Assembly: GCA_963810945.1 (NCBI GenBank)
Contig: CAWEPI010000008.1
Coordinates: 310,001-374,000 of the forward strand
Direction: 5' to 3'
Length of the DNA stretch: 64,000 nt
Source: JAOUEA01 sp963810945
GTDB taxonomy: Bacteria > Actinomycetota > UBA4738 > HRBIN12
Each line of letters starts with the position of its first letter. The stretch's first letter is position 1. The translations under genes and the position numbers were made by a program. Positions 8,120 to 15,968 of the stretch are shown piece by piece. Below the pieces are notes generated by a model. It did not search any database. It was not told where the DNA came from and was given only the letters and a program-made list of their open reading frames with translations.

Positions 8120-8683
8120 CTAGCCGTCCGTGAAGTCCTTGAAGAACCGGCTGGCCGTCGGACCCCGCTGACCCTGGTACTTGTTGCCGGCCGCGCCGTA
8201 GGGAACGTCGGCGGCCGTGGTGAGCTTGAAGAAGCTGATCTGGCCGATCTTCATGCCCGGATACAGCGTGATGGGGAGGTTCGCCACGTTCGAGAGCTCG
8301 AGCGTGAGGAACCCGTCCCAGCCCGGGTCCACGTAGCCCGCGGTGGAGTGGATCAGCAGACCCAGGCGCCCGAGCGAGGACTTCCCCTCGAGGCGCGCCA
8401 CGAGGTCGTTCGGGATGCCGACACGTTCGAGCGTCGAACCCAGCACGAACTCGCCCGGGTGCAGGATGAACGGCTCGTCCGGCTTCACCTCGACGAGCTC
8501 GGTGAGGTCCTGCATCTCCTGCTTCACGTCGATGTAGGGGTAGCGCGAGTTCGCGAACACCCGGAACTGCGCGTCGACGTGGAGGTCCACCGACGACGGC
8601 TGGATGCAGTCCGGATCGAAGGGATCGATCACGATGCGGCCGGCGTCGATCTCCTCGCGGATCGTGCGGTCGGACAGGATCAT
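8120..8683 (-). CDS. dcd: dCTP deaminase, probably bifunctional (dCTP deaminase/dUTPase)
   Basis: A 187-residue dUTPase-fold enzyme supplying dUMP/dUTP for thymidylate synthesis. Landmarks are SSVDLHVDAQFRVF, GKSSLGRLGL, the active-site segment HSTAGYVDPGW with the following FLTLELSNVANLP, and the C-terminal KYQGQRGPTASRF lid. The HSTAG-x-[IV]-D-P-G form and the lid closely resemble the M. tuberculosis enzyme, which converts dCTP directly to dUMP, so bifunctionality is likely. It lies downstream of trpD but seems to have its own leaderless promoter (TAGCCT, 8693-8698). The ATG is at 8681-8683. Confidence 0.95.
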   Translation of the reverse strand: MILSDRTIREEIDAGRIVIDPFDPDCIQPSSVDLHVDAQFRVFANSRYPYIDVKQEMQDLTELVEVKPDEPFILHPGEFVLGSTLERVGIPNDLVARLEGKSSLGRLGLLIHSTAGYVDPGWDGFLTLELSNVANLPITLYPGMKIGQISFFKLTTAADVPYGAAGNKYQGQRGPTASRFFKDFTDG

Positions 8684-8692
8684 CGGGCGCTT

Positions 8693-8698
8693 AGGCTA
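8693..8698 (-). promoter_or_regulatory. -10 hexamer TAGCCT of dcd (leaderless candidate)
   Basis: TAGCCT lies 9 nt before the dcd ATG, with no Shine-Dalgarno between. Its first three bases are also the TAG stop codon of trpD, so the promoter is embedded in the end of the upstream gene. Confidence 0.5.
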
Positions 8699-9721
8699 CC
8701 CGTTCTGACTCACGGCGACCCAGCGGTCGAGCACCGCCGCCGCGGCCCCTGAATCGATGGACGCAGCCGCCACGAGCAGGCCCTCGGCCAGGTCGGCCGC
8801 GCGGCCTGCCACCTCGAGCGCGACGCCGGCGTTCAGCAGCACCACGTCCCGCCGCGGCCCCGCGTCCCCGGCGAGGATCGCGCGTGCGATCCGCGCCGAG
8901 GCCTCCGGATCTCCGCCCGCGAGGTCGCCCACACGCGACCGCGACAGCCCGAGGTCCGCCGGGTCGAGATGGGTCTCGCGCGCCTCGCCCTCGCGCACGT
9001 CGTAGACGGTCGAGATGCCGGTGGTCGTGAGCTCGTCCAACCCGTCCTCGCCGCGGAAGAGCTTGGCGCGCGTCCCGCGCCGCGCCAGCACCTCCGCCAT
9101 CAGCGGCAACATCCGCGCGTCGGAGCAGCCGACGGCCTGGGCGAACGGCCGAGCCGGGTTGGTGAGCGGCCCCAGGAAGTTGAAGACCGTGGGCACACGA
9201 AGTTCGCGGCGCACGGGACCTGCATGACCCATCGCGGGGTGGAAGAGCGGTGCGAACAGGAAGCCGATCCCTGCGTCCGCGATGCATCGTTCCACCCCCG
9301 CGGCTTCGAGGTCGATCTTGACCCCGAGGGCCTCGAGGACATCGGCGGATCCGCAATGGCTGGAAGCGGCCCGGTTGCCGTGCTTCGCCACGGGGGCACC
9401 CGCCCCGGCCACGACGATCGCCGAGACGGTCGAGATGTTGAACGTGCCGCTGCGATCCCCGCCCGTGCCCACCACATCGACGACGTCGACGGTCGGCCGC
9501 ACGGGGTTCGCGAACTCGAGCATGGTCCGCGCCAGGCCCTCGACCTCGTCGACGGTCTCGCCCTTCGTCCGCAGCGCCATCAGCAGCCCGCCGATCTGCG
9601 CTGCGGTGGCGTCGCCCGCCATCACCGTGCGCATGGCCTCCGCGGCCTCATCGGCGCTGAGGGCCTCGTGGGCGGAGAGGCGAAGCAGGATCTGGGGCCA
9701 GAAGTTGGGGTCGGGCTCCAT
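8696..9721 (-). CDS. trpD: Anthranilate phosphoribosyltransferase
   Basis: A 341-residue TrpD that transfers phosphoribosyl from PRPP to anthranilate in tryptophan biosynthesis. Diagnostic motifs are VVGTGGDRSGTFNISTVSA (the glycine-rich PRPP loop GTGGD and the following NxS), KHGNRAASSHCGSADVLEALG, and the metal-binding GLDELT region. It stands alone here without other trp genes, which is common in actinobacteria. The ATG at 9719-9721 follows a -10-like TAGCGT by 9 nt. Confidence 0.96.
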   Translation of the reverse strand: MEPDPNFWPQILLRLSAHEALSADEAAEAMRTVMAGDATAAQIGGLLMALRTKGETVDEVEGLARTMLEFANPVRPTVDVVDVVGTGGDRSGTFNISTVSAIVVAGAGAPVAKHGNRAASSHCGSADVLEALGVKIDLEAAGVERCIADAGIGFLFAPLFHPAMGHAGPVRRELRVPTVFNFLGPLTNPARPFAQAVGCSDARMLPLMAEVLARRGTRAKLFRGEDGLDELTTTGISTVYDVREGEARETHLDPADLGLSRSRVGDLAGGDPEASARIARAILAGDAGPRRDVVLLNAGVALEVAGRAADLAEGLLVAAASIDSGAAAAVLDRWVAVSQNG

Positions 9722-9730
9722 GGTGCGGGA

Positions 9731-9736
9731 ACGCTA
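9731..9736 (-). promoter_or_regulatory. -10 hexamer TAGCGT of trpD (leaderless candidate)
   Basis: TAGCGT on the minus strand is 9 nt from the trpD ATG. No purine-rich ribosome-binding site fits in the gap. Confidence 0.45.
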
Positions 9737-9805
9737 GCAGGTCGCACACGGGCGGGGCCGCTCGCTACACTTGTGACCCCCGACGGCTGTGGTCGGAGGG
9801 GAAGC

Positions 9806-9876
9806 GCGGGTGTGGTTCAATGGCAGAACGTGAGCTTCCCAAGCTCGAGACGGGGGTTCGATTCCCCTCACCCGCT
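9806..9876 (+). tRNA. tRNA-Gly, anticodon CCC
   Basis: A 71-nt cloverleaf. The acceptor stem GCGGGTG (9806-9812) pairs with CACCCGC (9869-9875) and the discriminator base is T9876. The D-arm contains GGTTCAATGGC. The anticodon stem TGAGC/GCTCG carries loop TTCCCAA, giving anticodon CCC for glycine GGG codons. The T-arm reads GGGGGTTCGATTCCCC. The 3' CCA is not encoded. It lies between the divergent-facing start of trpD and the end of the amidase gene. Confidence 0.95.
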
Positions 9877-9900
9877 CCGAGCCGACCTGTCGGACGAGCG

Positions 9901-11377
9901 CTAGCGTTCCTGCACGGACGGAAGGAACCGGGGCGGGCGACGGGCTCGGGTGACCCGCTCGAAGTGCGTCGCGAGATCGATCAGACGCCCCTCGCTCCAT
10001 GCCGGGCCGAGGAACGAGATGCCGACCGGGAGACCCGTGACGGACCCCATCGGCACCGTGATGCTCGGGTACCCGGACACCGCGGCCGGCGACGAGTTGC
10101 CGCCCACGTAGTGATCGCCGTTCACGTGGTCGATCAACCACGCCGGGGCCCCCGTCGGCGCCACGATCGCGTCCGCGCCCGAGGCGGCGAACGCCGCGTC
10201 GAGTCCCTCTTCGCGTGAGAGACGAGCCGTCGCGGCGAGCGCCTCGAGGTAGGCGGGTTCGCTGAGCGGGCCTTTCGCCTCCGCCTTCTCGAACAGATCC
10301 TGCCCGAAGAACCGGAGCTCCTCGTCGCGATGCGCCTCGTTGAAGGCGATGAGCTCGGCGAGCGTGCGGGGCGCATCGCCGTCGACCATCCCCAGGTAGT
10401 CTCGACATCGGCCTTGAACTCGTAGAGCAGCACCTCCCACTCGGGCTCTTCGAGCTCGCTCGCGTGCGGCACGTCGACGGGATCGACGACATCCGCGCCC
10501 GGCCTCGCGCAGGGCATCGAGCGCATCCTCGAACAGGACATCGACCGCCTCGTGGAACCCCGCCAAGTTCCGCGCGACGCCGATCCGCGCGCCGCGCAAG
10601 GCGTCGGGGTCACGTCGCTCCGGTCCACGGGGCGCGTCGCGAGCGCGCCGCCAGACAAGGCGGCCGCATCGCCGACCGTGCGCGCCATCGGGCCCGCGGT
10701 GTCCTGCGTGTGGGAGATCGGCACGATGCCGGCGGCCTCGACGAGGCCGACCGTCGGCTTGATCCCGACGATCCCGGTGAGCGAGGACGGGCAGACGATC
10801 GACCCGTCGGTCTCGGTGCCGACGGCCGCGGCGCAGAGGCTCGCCGCGACCGCGACGCCGGAACCGGAGCTGAGATCCGCACGGCACTGCGGTCGAGGGC
10901 GTAGGGGTTCCGGCACTGGCCGCCGCGCGCGCTCCAGCCGCTGGACGCGCGCGTCGAGCGGAAGTTGGCCCACTCCGACATGTTGGTCTTGCCCAGCAAC
11001 ACGACGCCGGCGGCGCGCAGGCGTTCGACGACCGGTGCGTCGCGCCGGGGCCGCGCTCCCTCCAGCGCGAGGGATCCGGCCGTGGTGCGCATCGCATCGG
11101 CGGTGTCCAGGTTGTCCTTCACCAGGATCGGGATCCCGTGCAGGGGTCCGCGCACGTGCCCGTCGCGTCGCTCCGCGTCGAGGGTGTCCGCGATCGCGAG
11201 CGCATCCGGGTTGGTCTCGATCACCGAGCGGAGCTCCGGGCCGGCGGCGTCGAGCGACCCGATCCGCTCGAGGTACGCCTCGGTGAGCGCCCGCGCGGTG
11301 AGCGCGCCGTCGACGAAGGCCGTCGCGAGCCCGGCGAGGGTTGCCTCCTCCCAGGCGAAGTCGGGGCCGGCGCTCAT
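9901..11377 (-). pseudogene. Amidase (amidase-signature family), frame broken four times
   Basis: The whole length encodes a recognisable amidase-signature hydrolase of about 490 residues, but in pieces across three reading frames. The N-terminus runs from ATG 11377 (MSAGPDFAWEEATL, the catalytic-Lys segment LHGIPILVKDNLDTADAM, and GKTNMSEWANF). A break near 10,880 falls right at the Ser-rich catalytic loop (DRSA then SSGSGVAVAASL). Further breaks lie at the GGGG run 10606-10609, the CCC run near 10498-10501, and around 10401-10406. The C-terminus (GYPSITVPMGSVTGLPVGI) ends at 9901. The shifts are -1, -1, +1 and -1. Coding content stays intact between breaks, so either very recent inactivation or sequence errors would explain it. 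The start overlaps the upstream gene (ATGA). Confidence 0.85.
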
Positions 11378-11753
11378 ACTCGCGCGCCCACGGATGCCAG
11401 GAACCCCTCCGGATCCTCGAGGCCGAGACCGATGGTGCGGATCGTGACGGCCACACCGGCCGACCGCCCGCGCACGGGCTCGCGCAGGACGAGGTTCACG
11501 ATCCCGGTGGCCGATCCGTTCACGAGCCAGTTCCCGGAGAAGTTGGTGTGGACGCCGATCGCCCACCACACGTCGCCCTCGCGCGAGGCTCGCGCTCGCG
11601 TACGGGCACGACCGCGCCGAAGGCCCACCCCATGCGGACGACGAGCGCCTCGCCGCGAAGCTCCACGAGCGTGTGACGAGGCCCCAGGCCCACGAGCACG
11701 AACAGCCAGCGTAGTCGCGGCGAGAACCGGATCGCGAAGCGCCGTTCGTCCAT
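11374..11753 (-). pseudogene. Small uncharacterised beta-rich protein with one frameshift
   Basis: Two overlapping frames join into one protein of about 126 residues. The first part, from the ATG 11751-11753, reads MDERRFAIRFSPRLRWLFVL and continues through LVELRGEALVVRMGWAF. After a single missing base around 11578-11590 (a CGCGCG-rich spot) it continues VWWAIGVHTNFSGNWLVNGS and ends FLASVGARV. Alternating hydrophobic strands and a C-terminal helix suggest a PH-like beta barrel, but I do not recognise the family with certainty. The stop overlaps the amidase ATG, so the two formed an operon with a leaderless -10 at 11762-11767. Confidence 0.6.
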
Positions 11754-11761
11754 CGGGTGGG

Positions 11762-11767
11762 AGCCTA
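11762..11767 (-). promoter_or_regulatory. -10 hexamer TAGGCT (leaderless candidate)
   Basis: TAGGCT is 8 nt before the ATG at 11753. It lies in the 22-bp gap after nth, so the broken gene pair downstream has a promoter separate from nth. Confidence 0.45.
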
Positions 11768-11775
11768 TCGTGCCC

Positions 11776-12489
11776 TCATCGGCCCAGGTACCGCGGGGCG
11801 GTGGGACAGATGTCGTTCAGGGGGCACTCCCGACACCGCGGGGTGGGCGCCTTGCAGATCTCGCGGCCCAGGCGGATCAGCGCCACGTGCAGCGGGGTGC
11901 GGAGGCCCTCGGGCACGAGGTCGTGCAAGAGGCGGTCGGCGCGCTCCGCCGAGGCCCTGGGCGGGATCAGGCCGAGTCGCCTCGACACCCTGTGGACGTG
12001 GGTGTCCACGGGGATCGCGTCGCGACCGAGCGCGAACGAGAGCACGACCGCCGCGGTCTTGGGGCCGATGCCGGGGAGCGTCATGAGGTAGGCGCGCGCC
12101 TCGGCGTCCGGCAGCTCGCGGAGGCGGCCGAGATCGTAGCCGCCCTCGCGCTCGTGGACCTCGCGGAGGATGGCCTGGATCCGTGGGGCCTTCGAGTTGG
12201 CGAGCCCGCCGCTGCGGATCGCGTCCGCAACCGCCTGGGTCCGCGCGTGCTCCACCTCGGCCCAACCCCTGGGGAACGCGCGCCGCAGGTCCGCGAACGC
12301 GCGTTCCGCGTTGAGGTCGCTCGTGTGCTGCGAGAGCACGGTGAGGATCAGCTCGTCGAGCGGGTCGACGGCACGGGGGGGCTCGAGGTCGCCGTAGCGC
12401 TTGCGGAGTCGGTTGAGGATGGTGCGCACCCGCCGCCGATCCGCCGTGGTGGGGCCCTCGGTGGCCGAGGGCGGGCGCGCTCGGCTCAC
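11776..12489 (-). CDS. nth: Endonuclease III (DNA glycosylase/AP lyase)
   Basis: A 237-residue HhH-GPD DNA glycosylase for oxidised pyrimidines. The helix-hairpin-helix motif LPGIGPKTAAVV carries the catalytic Lys. VDTHVHRVSRRLGL carries the catalytic Asp. Near the C-terminus the [4Fe-4S] ligands follow the family spacing C-x6-C-x2-C-x5-C (CKAPTPRC, then REC, then PLNDIC). The ATG overlaps the dnaB stop (ATGA, 12486-12489), so it is coupled to the replicative helicase gene. The N-terminal 20 residues are basic and disordered-looking. Confidence 0.95.
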   Translation of the reverse strand: MSRARPPSATEGPTTADRRRVRTILNRLRKRYGDLEPPRAVDPLDELILTVLSQHTSDLNAERAFADLRRAFPRGWAEVEHARTQAVADAIRSGGLANSKAPRIQAILREVHEREGGYDLGRLRELPDAEARAYLMTLPGIGPKTAAVVLSFALGRDAIPVDTHVHRVSRRLGLIPPRASAERADRLLHDLVPEGLRTPLHVALIRLGREICKAPTPRCRECPLNDICPTAPRYLGR

Positions 12490-13901
12490 TGCGCCGCCGG
12501 CGCCTCGCCCCGAGCCGCGTTGCGGAACTGCGTGAGCGACGGCTCGAAGTGCAGCTTGATGTTGCCGGTGGGGCCGTTGCGATGCTTCGCGATGATCAGC
12601 TCGGACTCGCGCTTCTTCTCGGGGTCGACGTCGTCGCGATGGATGAACATCACCACGTCGGAGTCCTGCTCGATGGCGCCTGACTCACGCAGGTCCGAGA
12701 GCTGCGGTCGCTTGTCCGCCCGCGCCTCGGGGTTACGGTTCAGCTGGCTGAGCGCGACCACCGGGATGTGCAGCTCCTTGGCGAGGAGCTTCAACGACCG
12801 GCTGATCTCCGCCACCTCCTGCTGGCGGTTGTCCGGCCTCCGCTGGTTGGGCGAGGTCATCAGCTGGAGGTAGTCAACGATGATGAGGTCCAGCCCCGTG
12901 CGGCTCGTGCGCATGCGCCGGGCCTTCGCACGGATGTCCACGATGTTCACGTTGCCGGAGTCCACGATGCTGAGGGGCGCGTCGTGCAGGGTCTCGGCCG
13001 CGTGCACCACGCGCGACCAGTCGTCGGGGCCGACGCGCTTGTTGCGGATCCGATCCCAGGGCACCCGCGCCTCGGCACAGAGCACGCGCATGCCGATCTC
13101 GAAGCGGGACATCTCCAGCGAGAACACAGCCACCGACTTCCCGTCGACGGCCACGTTGCGCGCCACGTTCATGGCGAGCGAGGACTTCCCGACACCCGGA
13201 CGCGCCGCGATGATGATGAGGTTCCCCGGCTGGAGTCCCGACATCAGGTCGTCGAGGTCGCGGAACCCGGTGGGCAGTCCCGTGTAGGCGGAGTCGCGGT
13301 TCTGGATGGACTCCAGGTCGACCATGGCCTGATCCACGAGGTCCTTCAGGACCGCGACCTCGTCCTTGTCCTCGCGGCGCGCGACGTCGTAGATGCGCTG
13401 CTCGGCGTCGTCGGCGGTGCCCTCCGGATCTTCGGGGGCCGCGTACGCCATCTCCATGATGTCCGCCGCCGCCGAGATCAGTCGACGCAGCAGCGCTGTC
13501 TGGGCGACGATCCGTGCGTAGTGGCCGGCCGACGCGGGGGTCGGCACCTGCTCCACGAGATCGCGCAGGTACAAGGGCCCGCCGACCTCGTCGAGGATGC
13601 CCTGGCGCTTGAGGACCTCCACGGCGGTGATGAGATCGACGGGCTCACCCTTGGCGTAGATGCCGCGGAGTGCCTGGTAGATGCGCGCGTTGGCCCCGCG
13701 ATAGAAGTCCTCGGGCTGCAGGGCCTCGACCACGTCGGCGATGGCCTCCGAGGAGAGCATCATGGCTCCGAGGACGGACTCCTCGGCCTCGACGTTCTGC
13801 GGGGGGATGCGGCCGTCTCCGCGGGAGATGCGCCGTACGTCCTCAGCGACGCGCGCCAACCCTGACCCCCCCTCGCCCAGGCCCGATCCCCTCGAACCCA
13901 T
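12486..13901 (-). CDS. dnaB: Replicative DNA helicase DnaB
   Basis: Hexameric replicative helicase of about 471 residues. The N-terminal DnaB_N domain starts RIPPQNVEAEESVLGAMML. The RecA-like motor has Walker A ARPGVGKSS, then VFSLEMSRFEIG, Walker B LDLIIVDYLQLM and VVALSQLNRNPEARADKRPQ, and ends with SDLRESGAIEQDSDVVMFIH. No intein interrupts it. The start is set at the ATG 13899-13901 because a -10-like TAGGGT (13913-13918) lies between this codon and the alternative start at 13925. nth follows by a 4-bp overlap. The upstream region holds DnaA-box-like sites. Confidence 0.95.
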   Translation of the reverse strand: MGSRGSGLGEGGSGLARVAEDVRRISRGDGRIPPQNVEAEESVLGAMMLSSEAIADVVEALQPEDFYRGANARIYQALRGIYAKGEPVDLITAVEVLKRQGILDEVGGPLYLRDLVEQVPTPASAGHYARIVAQTALLRRLISAAADIMEMAYAAPEDPEGTADDAEQRIYDVARREDKDEVAVLKDLVDQAMVDLESIQNRDSAYTGLPTGFRDLDDLMSGLQPGNLIIIAARPGVGKSSLAMNVARNVAVDGKSVAVFSLEMSRFEIGMRVLCAEARVPWDRIRNKRVGPDDWSRVVHAAETLHDAPLSIVDSGNVNIVDIRAKARRMRTSRTGLDLIIVDYLQLMTSPNQRRPDNRQQEVAEISRSLKLLAKELHIPVVALSQLNRNPEARADKRPQLSDLRESGAIEQDSDVVMFIHRDDVDPEKKRESELIIAKHRNGPTGNIKLHFEPSLTQFRNAARGEAPAAQ

Positions 13902-13912
13902 CAACCTGGGGG

Positions 13913-13918
13913 ACCCTA
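13913..13918 (-). promoter_or_regulatory. -10 hexamer TAGGGT upstream of dnaB
   Basis: TAGGGT stands 11 nt before the chosen dnaB ATG. The expected transcription start would leave a leader of only a few bases. Confidence 0.4.
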
Positions 13919-13953
13919 CGCCCACCTCCGTGGCGGTGGCAGTGCATAACCCC

Positions 13954-14064
13954 TGTGGATTGTTGGTGCGCAGGTCGCGCGCGAAGATTCCTTGTCACTC
14001 CGCCTCTGACCTGGGCTTTCCACATGTGGATAACCATGTGGAACATTGTGAATCACACGTGTGA
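13954..14064. promoter_or_regulatory. Cluster of DnaA-box-like sites and palindromes upstream of dnaB
   Basis: This 208-bp gap between dnaB and the next gene is clearly richer in A and T than its surroundings. It holds a perfect DnaA box, TGTGGATAA (14025-14033, equal to TTATCCACA on the other strand). Three 7-of-9 matches are at 13954-13962 (TGTGGATTG), 14016-14024 and 14037-14045 (TGTGGAACA). Two palindromes, CCACATGTGG (14020-14029) and TCACACGTGTGA (14053-14064), sit among them. DnaA control of dnaB transcription, or a DnaA-binding reservoir, is a reasonable reading. No dnaA or dnaN is nearby, so it is not the usual oriC position. Confidence 0.6.
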
Positions 14065-14133
14065 CATTCACGACGCCATCGGGCCCCATCCCGGCCATCG
14101 GCGGCGACGAGATCCTGGCGCGGCTCGGACGCA

Positions 14134-14922
14134 TCAGTCGGGTAGGCGATCGATCATGTGGGTGACCTCGCCGACCTTCTCGAATCCGAGACCGCGCAGG
14201 ATCGGACTCGACATCGGGCCTCCGTACGTCACGACAGCCGGCGTGCCACGGCGCACCGCGTCATCCCACGCGGCCACGAGCAGCGATGTCATGGCCCCGC
14301 GGCGACGATCGGACGGCAGGGTGGCGCCTCCGCCCACGTACACGCCCGCCGGCGCGAGCCAGGCCCGCCCCGTGGCCACCGGACGGCCTCCGTCCCAGGC
14401 GAGGAGGCGCGCGGTGTGCTTGCCGTCCTGCTCCGCACGGAAGGACGCCTCGGCGCGGGCGAGCGCATCTCGTCGATCGGCGGGAGGCCAGCCGAAGCCC
14501 TCGGCCGCGACCTCGATCGACGCGACGTGATCCTCGAGCGTGCGCACCGTCCGAACGTCGAGGTCGTCGGCCGCGGCTCGGCTCGGAGCACGCGTGAGCA
14601 CCAGGGTGTCTGAGGTTCCCTCCAGTTCGAGGCCTCGCGCGGCGAGCTCGTCCACGATGTCGCGCGGGGACGCGTGCGATCCGACGGTCCACACCGCGGC
14701 CTCGTACCCGCGGGCGCGCACCAGCGAACGGATCTCCGCGAGCGGTGCGTCGATGTCCGCATCGAAGCGGACGCGGCCCACCCCCGCCGACCAGAAGTGT
14801 CGCCCCGGCGTGCAGAGCACCACGAAGCGCGGATCCACGATCCGCTCCTCGTCGGGGCCGACCTCGACGTAGGCGAGATGATCCTCGGCGAGCTCCAGCA
14901 GGAACCGGCGTTCGTCGCGCAC
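14134..14922 (-). CDS. GNAT-family N-acetyltransferase
   Basis: A 262-residue protein with a divergent N-terminal half and a GNAT core in the C-terminal half. The acetyl-CoA loop is around ATLPSDRRRGAMTSLLVAAW and the last strand around LRGLGFEKVGEVTHM. The two-part build resembles tandem-GNAT proteins in which only the second domain binds acetyl-CoA. The start is a GTG at 14920-14922, 8 nt after a TACACT hexamer. Substrate unknown. It is followed 42 bp upstream on the same strand by the APH-like gene but has its own promoter. Confidence 0.82.
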   Translation of the reverse strand: MRDERRFLLELAEDHLAYVEVGPDEERIVDPRFVVLCTPGRHFWSAGVGRVRFDADIDAPLAEIRSLVRARGYEAAVWTVGSHASPRDIVDELAARGLELEGTSDTLVLTRAPSRAAADDLDVRTVRTLEDHVASIEVAAEGFGWPPADRRDALARAEASFRAEQDGKHTARLLAWDGGRPVATGRAWLAPAGVYVGGGATLPSDRRRGAMTSLLVAAWDDAVRRGTPAVVTYGGPMSSPILRGLGFEKVGEVTHMIDRLPD

Positions 14923-14930
14923 GGAAGGCG

Positions 14931-14936
14931 AGTGTA
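14931..14936 (-). promoter_or_regulatory. -10 hexamer TACACT (leaderless candidate)
   Basis: TACACT on the minus strand is 8 nt before the GTG start of the acetyltransferase. No ribosome-binding site lies between. Confidence 0.45.
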
Positions 14937-14964
14937 GCCGGGCACGAGGCGCGGGAACGCGCCC

Positions 14965-15876
14965 TCAGAGGTCCATCAGCCAGCGCGCGACGGCGACCTG
15001 ACCCTGGTCGGCACCGCCGGCGATCTCGCCCTCGTCCCCCTCCCCCTCCTCGTCCTCGTCATCGTCCTCGTCGAAGGCCCATGCCAAGGTCTGCGCGATC
15101 GCCCAACGACGGGTGCGTTCGCGGTCCACCCCGAGTGCGGACGTGATCCGATCCAACCGATGGCGGAGGGCATCCGGACCCTCGCCGAGCTCCGCACCGC
15201 GCACGATCGGCACGAGGCCGAAGGCGCGCTCACCGAGGAGAGGTTTCGGGTCGATCATGAGCCACGGTTCACGCTGGGCACGCAAGACGTTGTCCGCGTG
15301 CAGATCCTGATCCACGAGGACTCGCTCGTCCTGCGTGCCCGGAAGCTCGCGGAGGGCGCCGAGCGCCGCATCGAGGAGGGCACGCTCAAAGGGTCGCCCG
15401 TGGCGCTCCCAGGTGCTCTCCAGGTGGCTCAGCCACCATGCCGCCTCGTCGGCGAGCGTCCGGAAGGGAGCTCCGGCAGGGACCCAGAGCCGAGGAAGCA
15501 AACCGATCATCACGTCGAGGGCCGCGTCGGGAGCCAGAGCGGCCAGGGACGTGCCGGGCTCGCACCGTTCGAGCAGGAGAGCGTGGCGCCCGAGATCGTG
15601 GGCGATCAGACGGACCGCCCCGCGGCCGTCGAGGAGGGCGAGCGCCGCGGCCTCGTGCTCCGCCTCCCGATGCGGCACCTGGATCTTCAGGACGGCCGGC
15701 GTCCCGTCGGCACGGGTGACCGGCATGGCCAGGGACGCGAACGCGTACGGGTAGGGCGCGTCCAGCGTGAGATCCCACGACGCCGCGCACACGTCGAGCG
15801 TGGCGGGCAACGCCGCGAGCCAGGCGCGCCCGGAAGCGGACCCGCGGAGCCACGCCAACCCGGGATGCTCGATCAT
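14965..15876 (-). CDS. Aminoglycoside/hydroxyurea phosphotransferase-like kinase (APH(6) family)
   Basis: A 303-residue kinase-fold protein of the streptomycin 6-phosphotransferase/hydroxyurea-resistance type. VLKIQVPHREAEHEAAAL supplies the ATP-binding Lys and Glu. The catalytic loop LVDQDLHADNVLRA has the Asp and Asn, and LMIDPKPLLGERAF has the metal-binding Asp. A striking acidic run (a stretch of Asp and Glu, about residues 268-284) lies near the C-terminus, where relatives normally continue with the last helix. Actual drug resistance cannot be inferred, since chromosomal members of this family often have no known substrate. It starts at ATG 15876, 6 nt after a TAGGGT. Confidence 0.85.
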   Translation of the reverse strand: MIEHPGLAWLRGSASGRAWLAALPATLDVCAASWDLTLDAPYPYAFASLAMPVTRADGTPAVLKIQVPHREAEHEAAALALLDGRGAVRLIAHDLGRHALLLERCEPGTSLAALAPDAALDVMIGLLPRLWVPAGAPFRTLADEAAWWLSHLESTWERHGRPFERALLDAALGALRELPGTQDERVLVDQDLHADNVLRAQREPWLMIDPKPLLGERAFGLVPIVRGAELGEGPDALRHRLDRITSALGVDRERTRRWAIAQTLAWAFDEDDDEDEEGEGDEGEIAGGADQGQVAVARWLMDL

Positions 15877-15882
15877 CTCCCG

Positions 15883-15888
15883 ACCCTA
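15883..15888 (-). promoter_or_regulatory. -10 hexamer TAGGGT (leaderless candidate)
   Basis: TAGGGT is 6 nt from the ATG of the APH-like gene. It lies between that gene and the rplI terminator hairpin. Confidence 0.45.
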
Positions 15889-15920
15889 TCCGGAGCCATA
15901 CCAGGGGTCGTCAACGCGAA

Positions 15921-15943
15921 GGGCCGGGGCGTCGCCCCGGCCC
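15921..15943 (-). terminator. Hairpin after the rpsF-ssb-rpsR-rplI operon
   Basis: A perfect 10-bp stem, GGGCCGGGGC (15921-15930) with GCCCCGGCCC (15934-15943) and a 3-nt loop, 25 nt past the rplI stop. The bases following on the minus strand are TTCGCG, so there is no clear U-tract. Such GC-rich, U-poor terminators are common in actinobacteria. Confidence 0.75.
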
Positions 15944-15968
15944 TCAGAACCACTCGAACGCGGCGCGA

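Noticed and set aside
9806..11377. tRNA-Gly next to a broken amidase as an integration (att) site
   Set aside because: No integrase and no direct repeat of the tRNA 3' end were seen in the window, and the amidase breaks are single-base shifts rather than truncation.
14053..14064. TCACACGTGTGA palindrome as a CRP/FNR site
   Set aside because: The half-sites touch without the 6-bp spacer that CRP-type TGTGA-N6-TCACA sites need, so it is reported only as a palindrome in the DnaA-box cluster.
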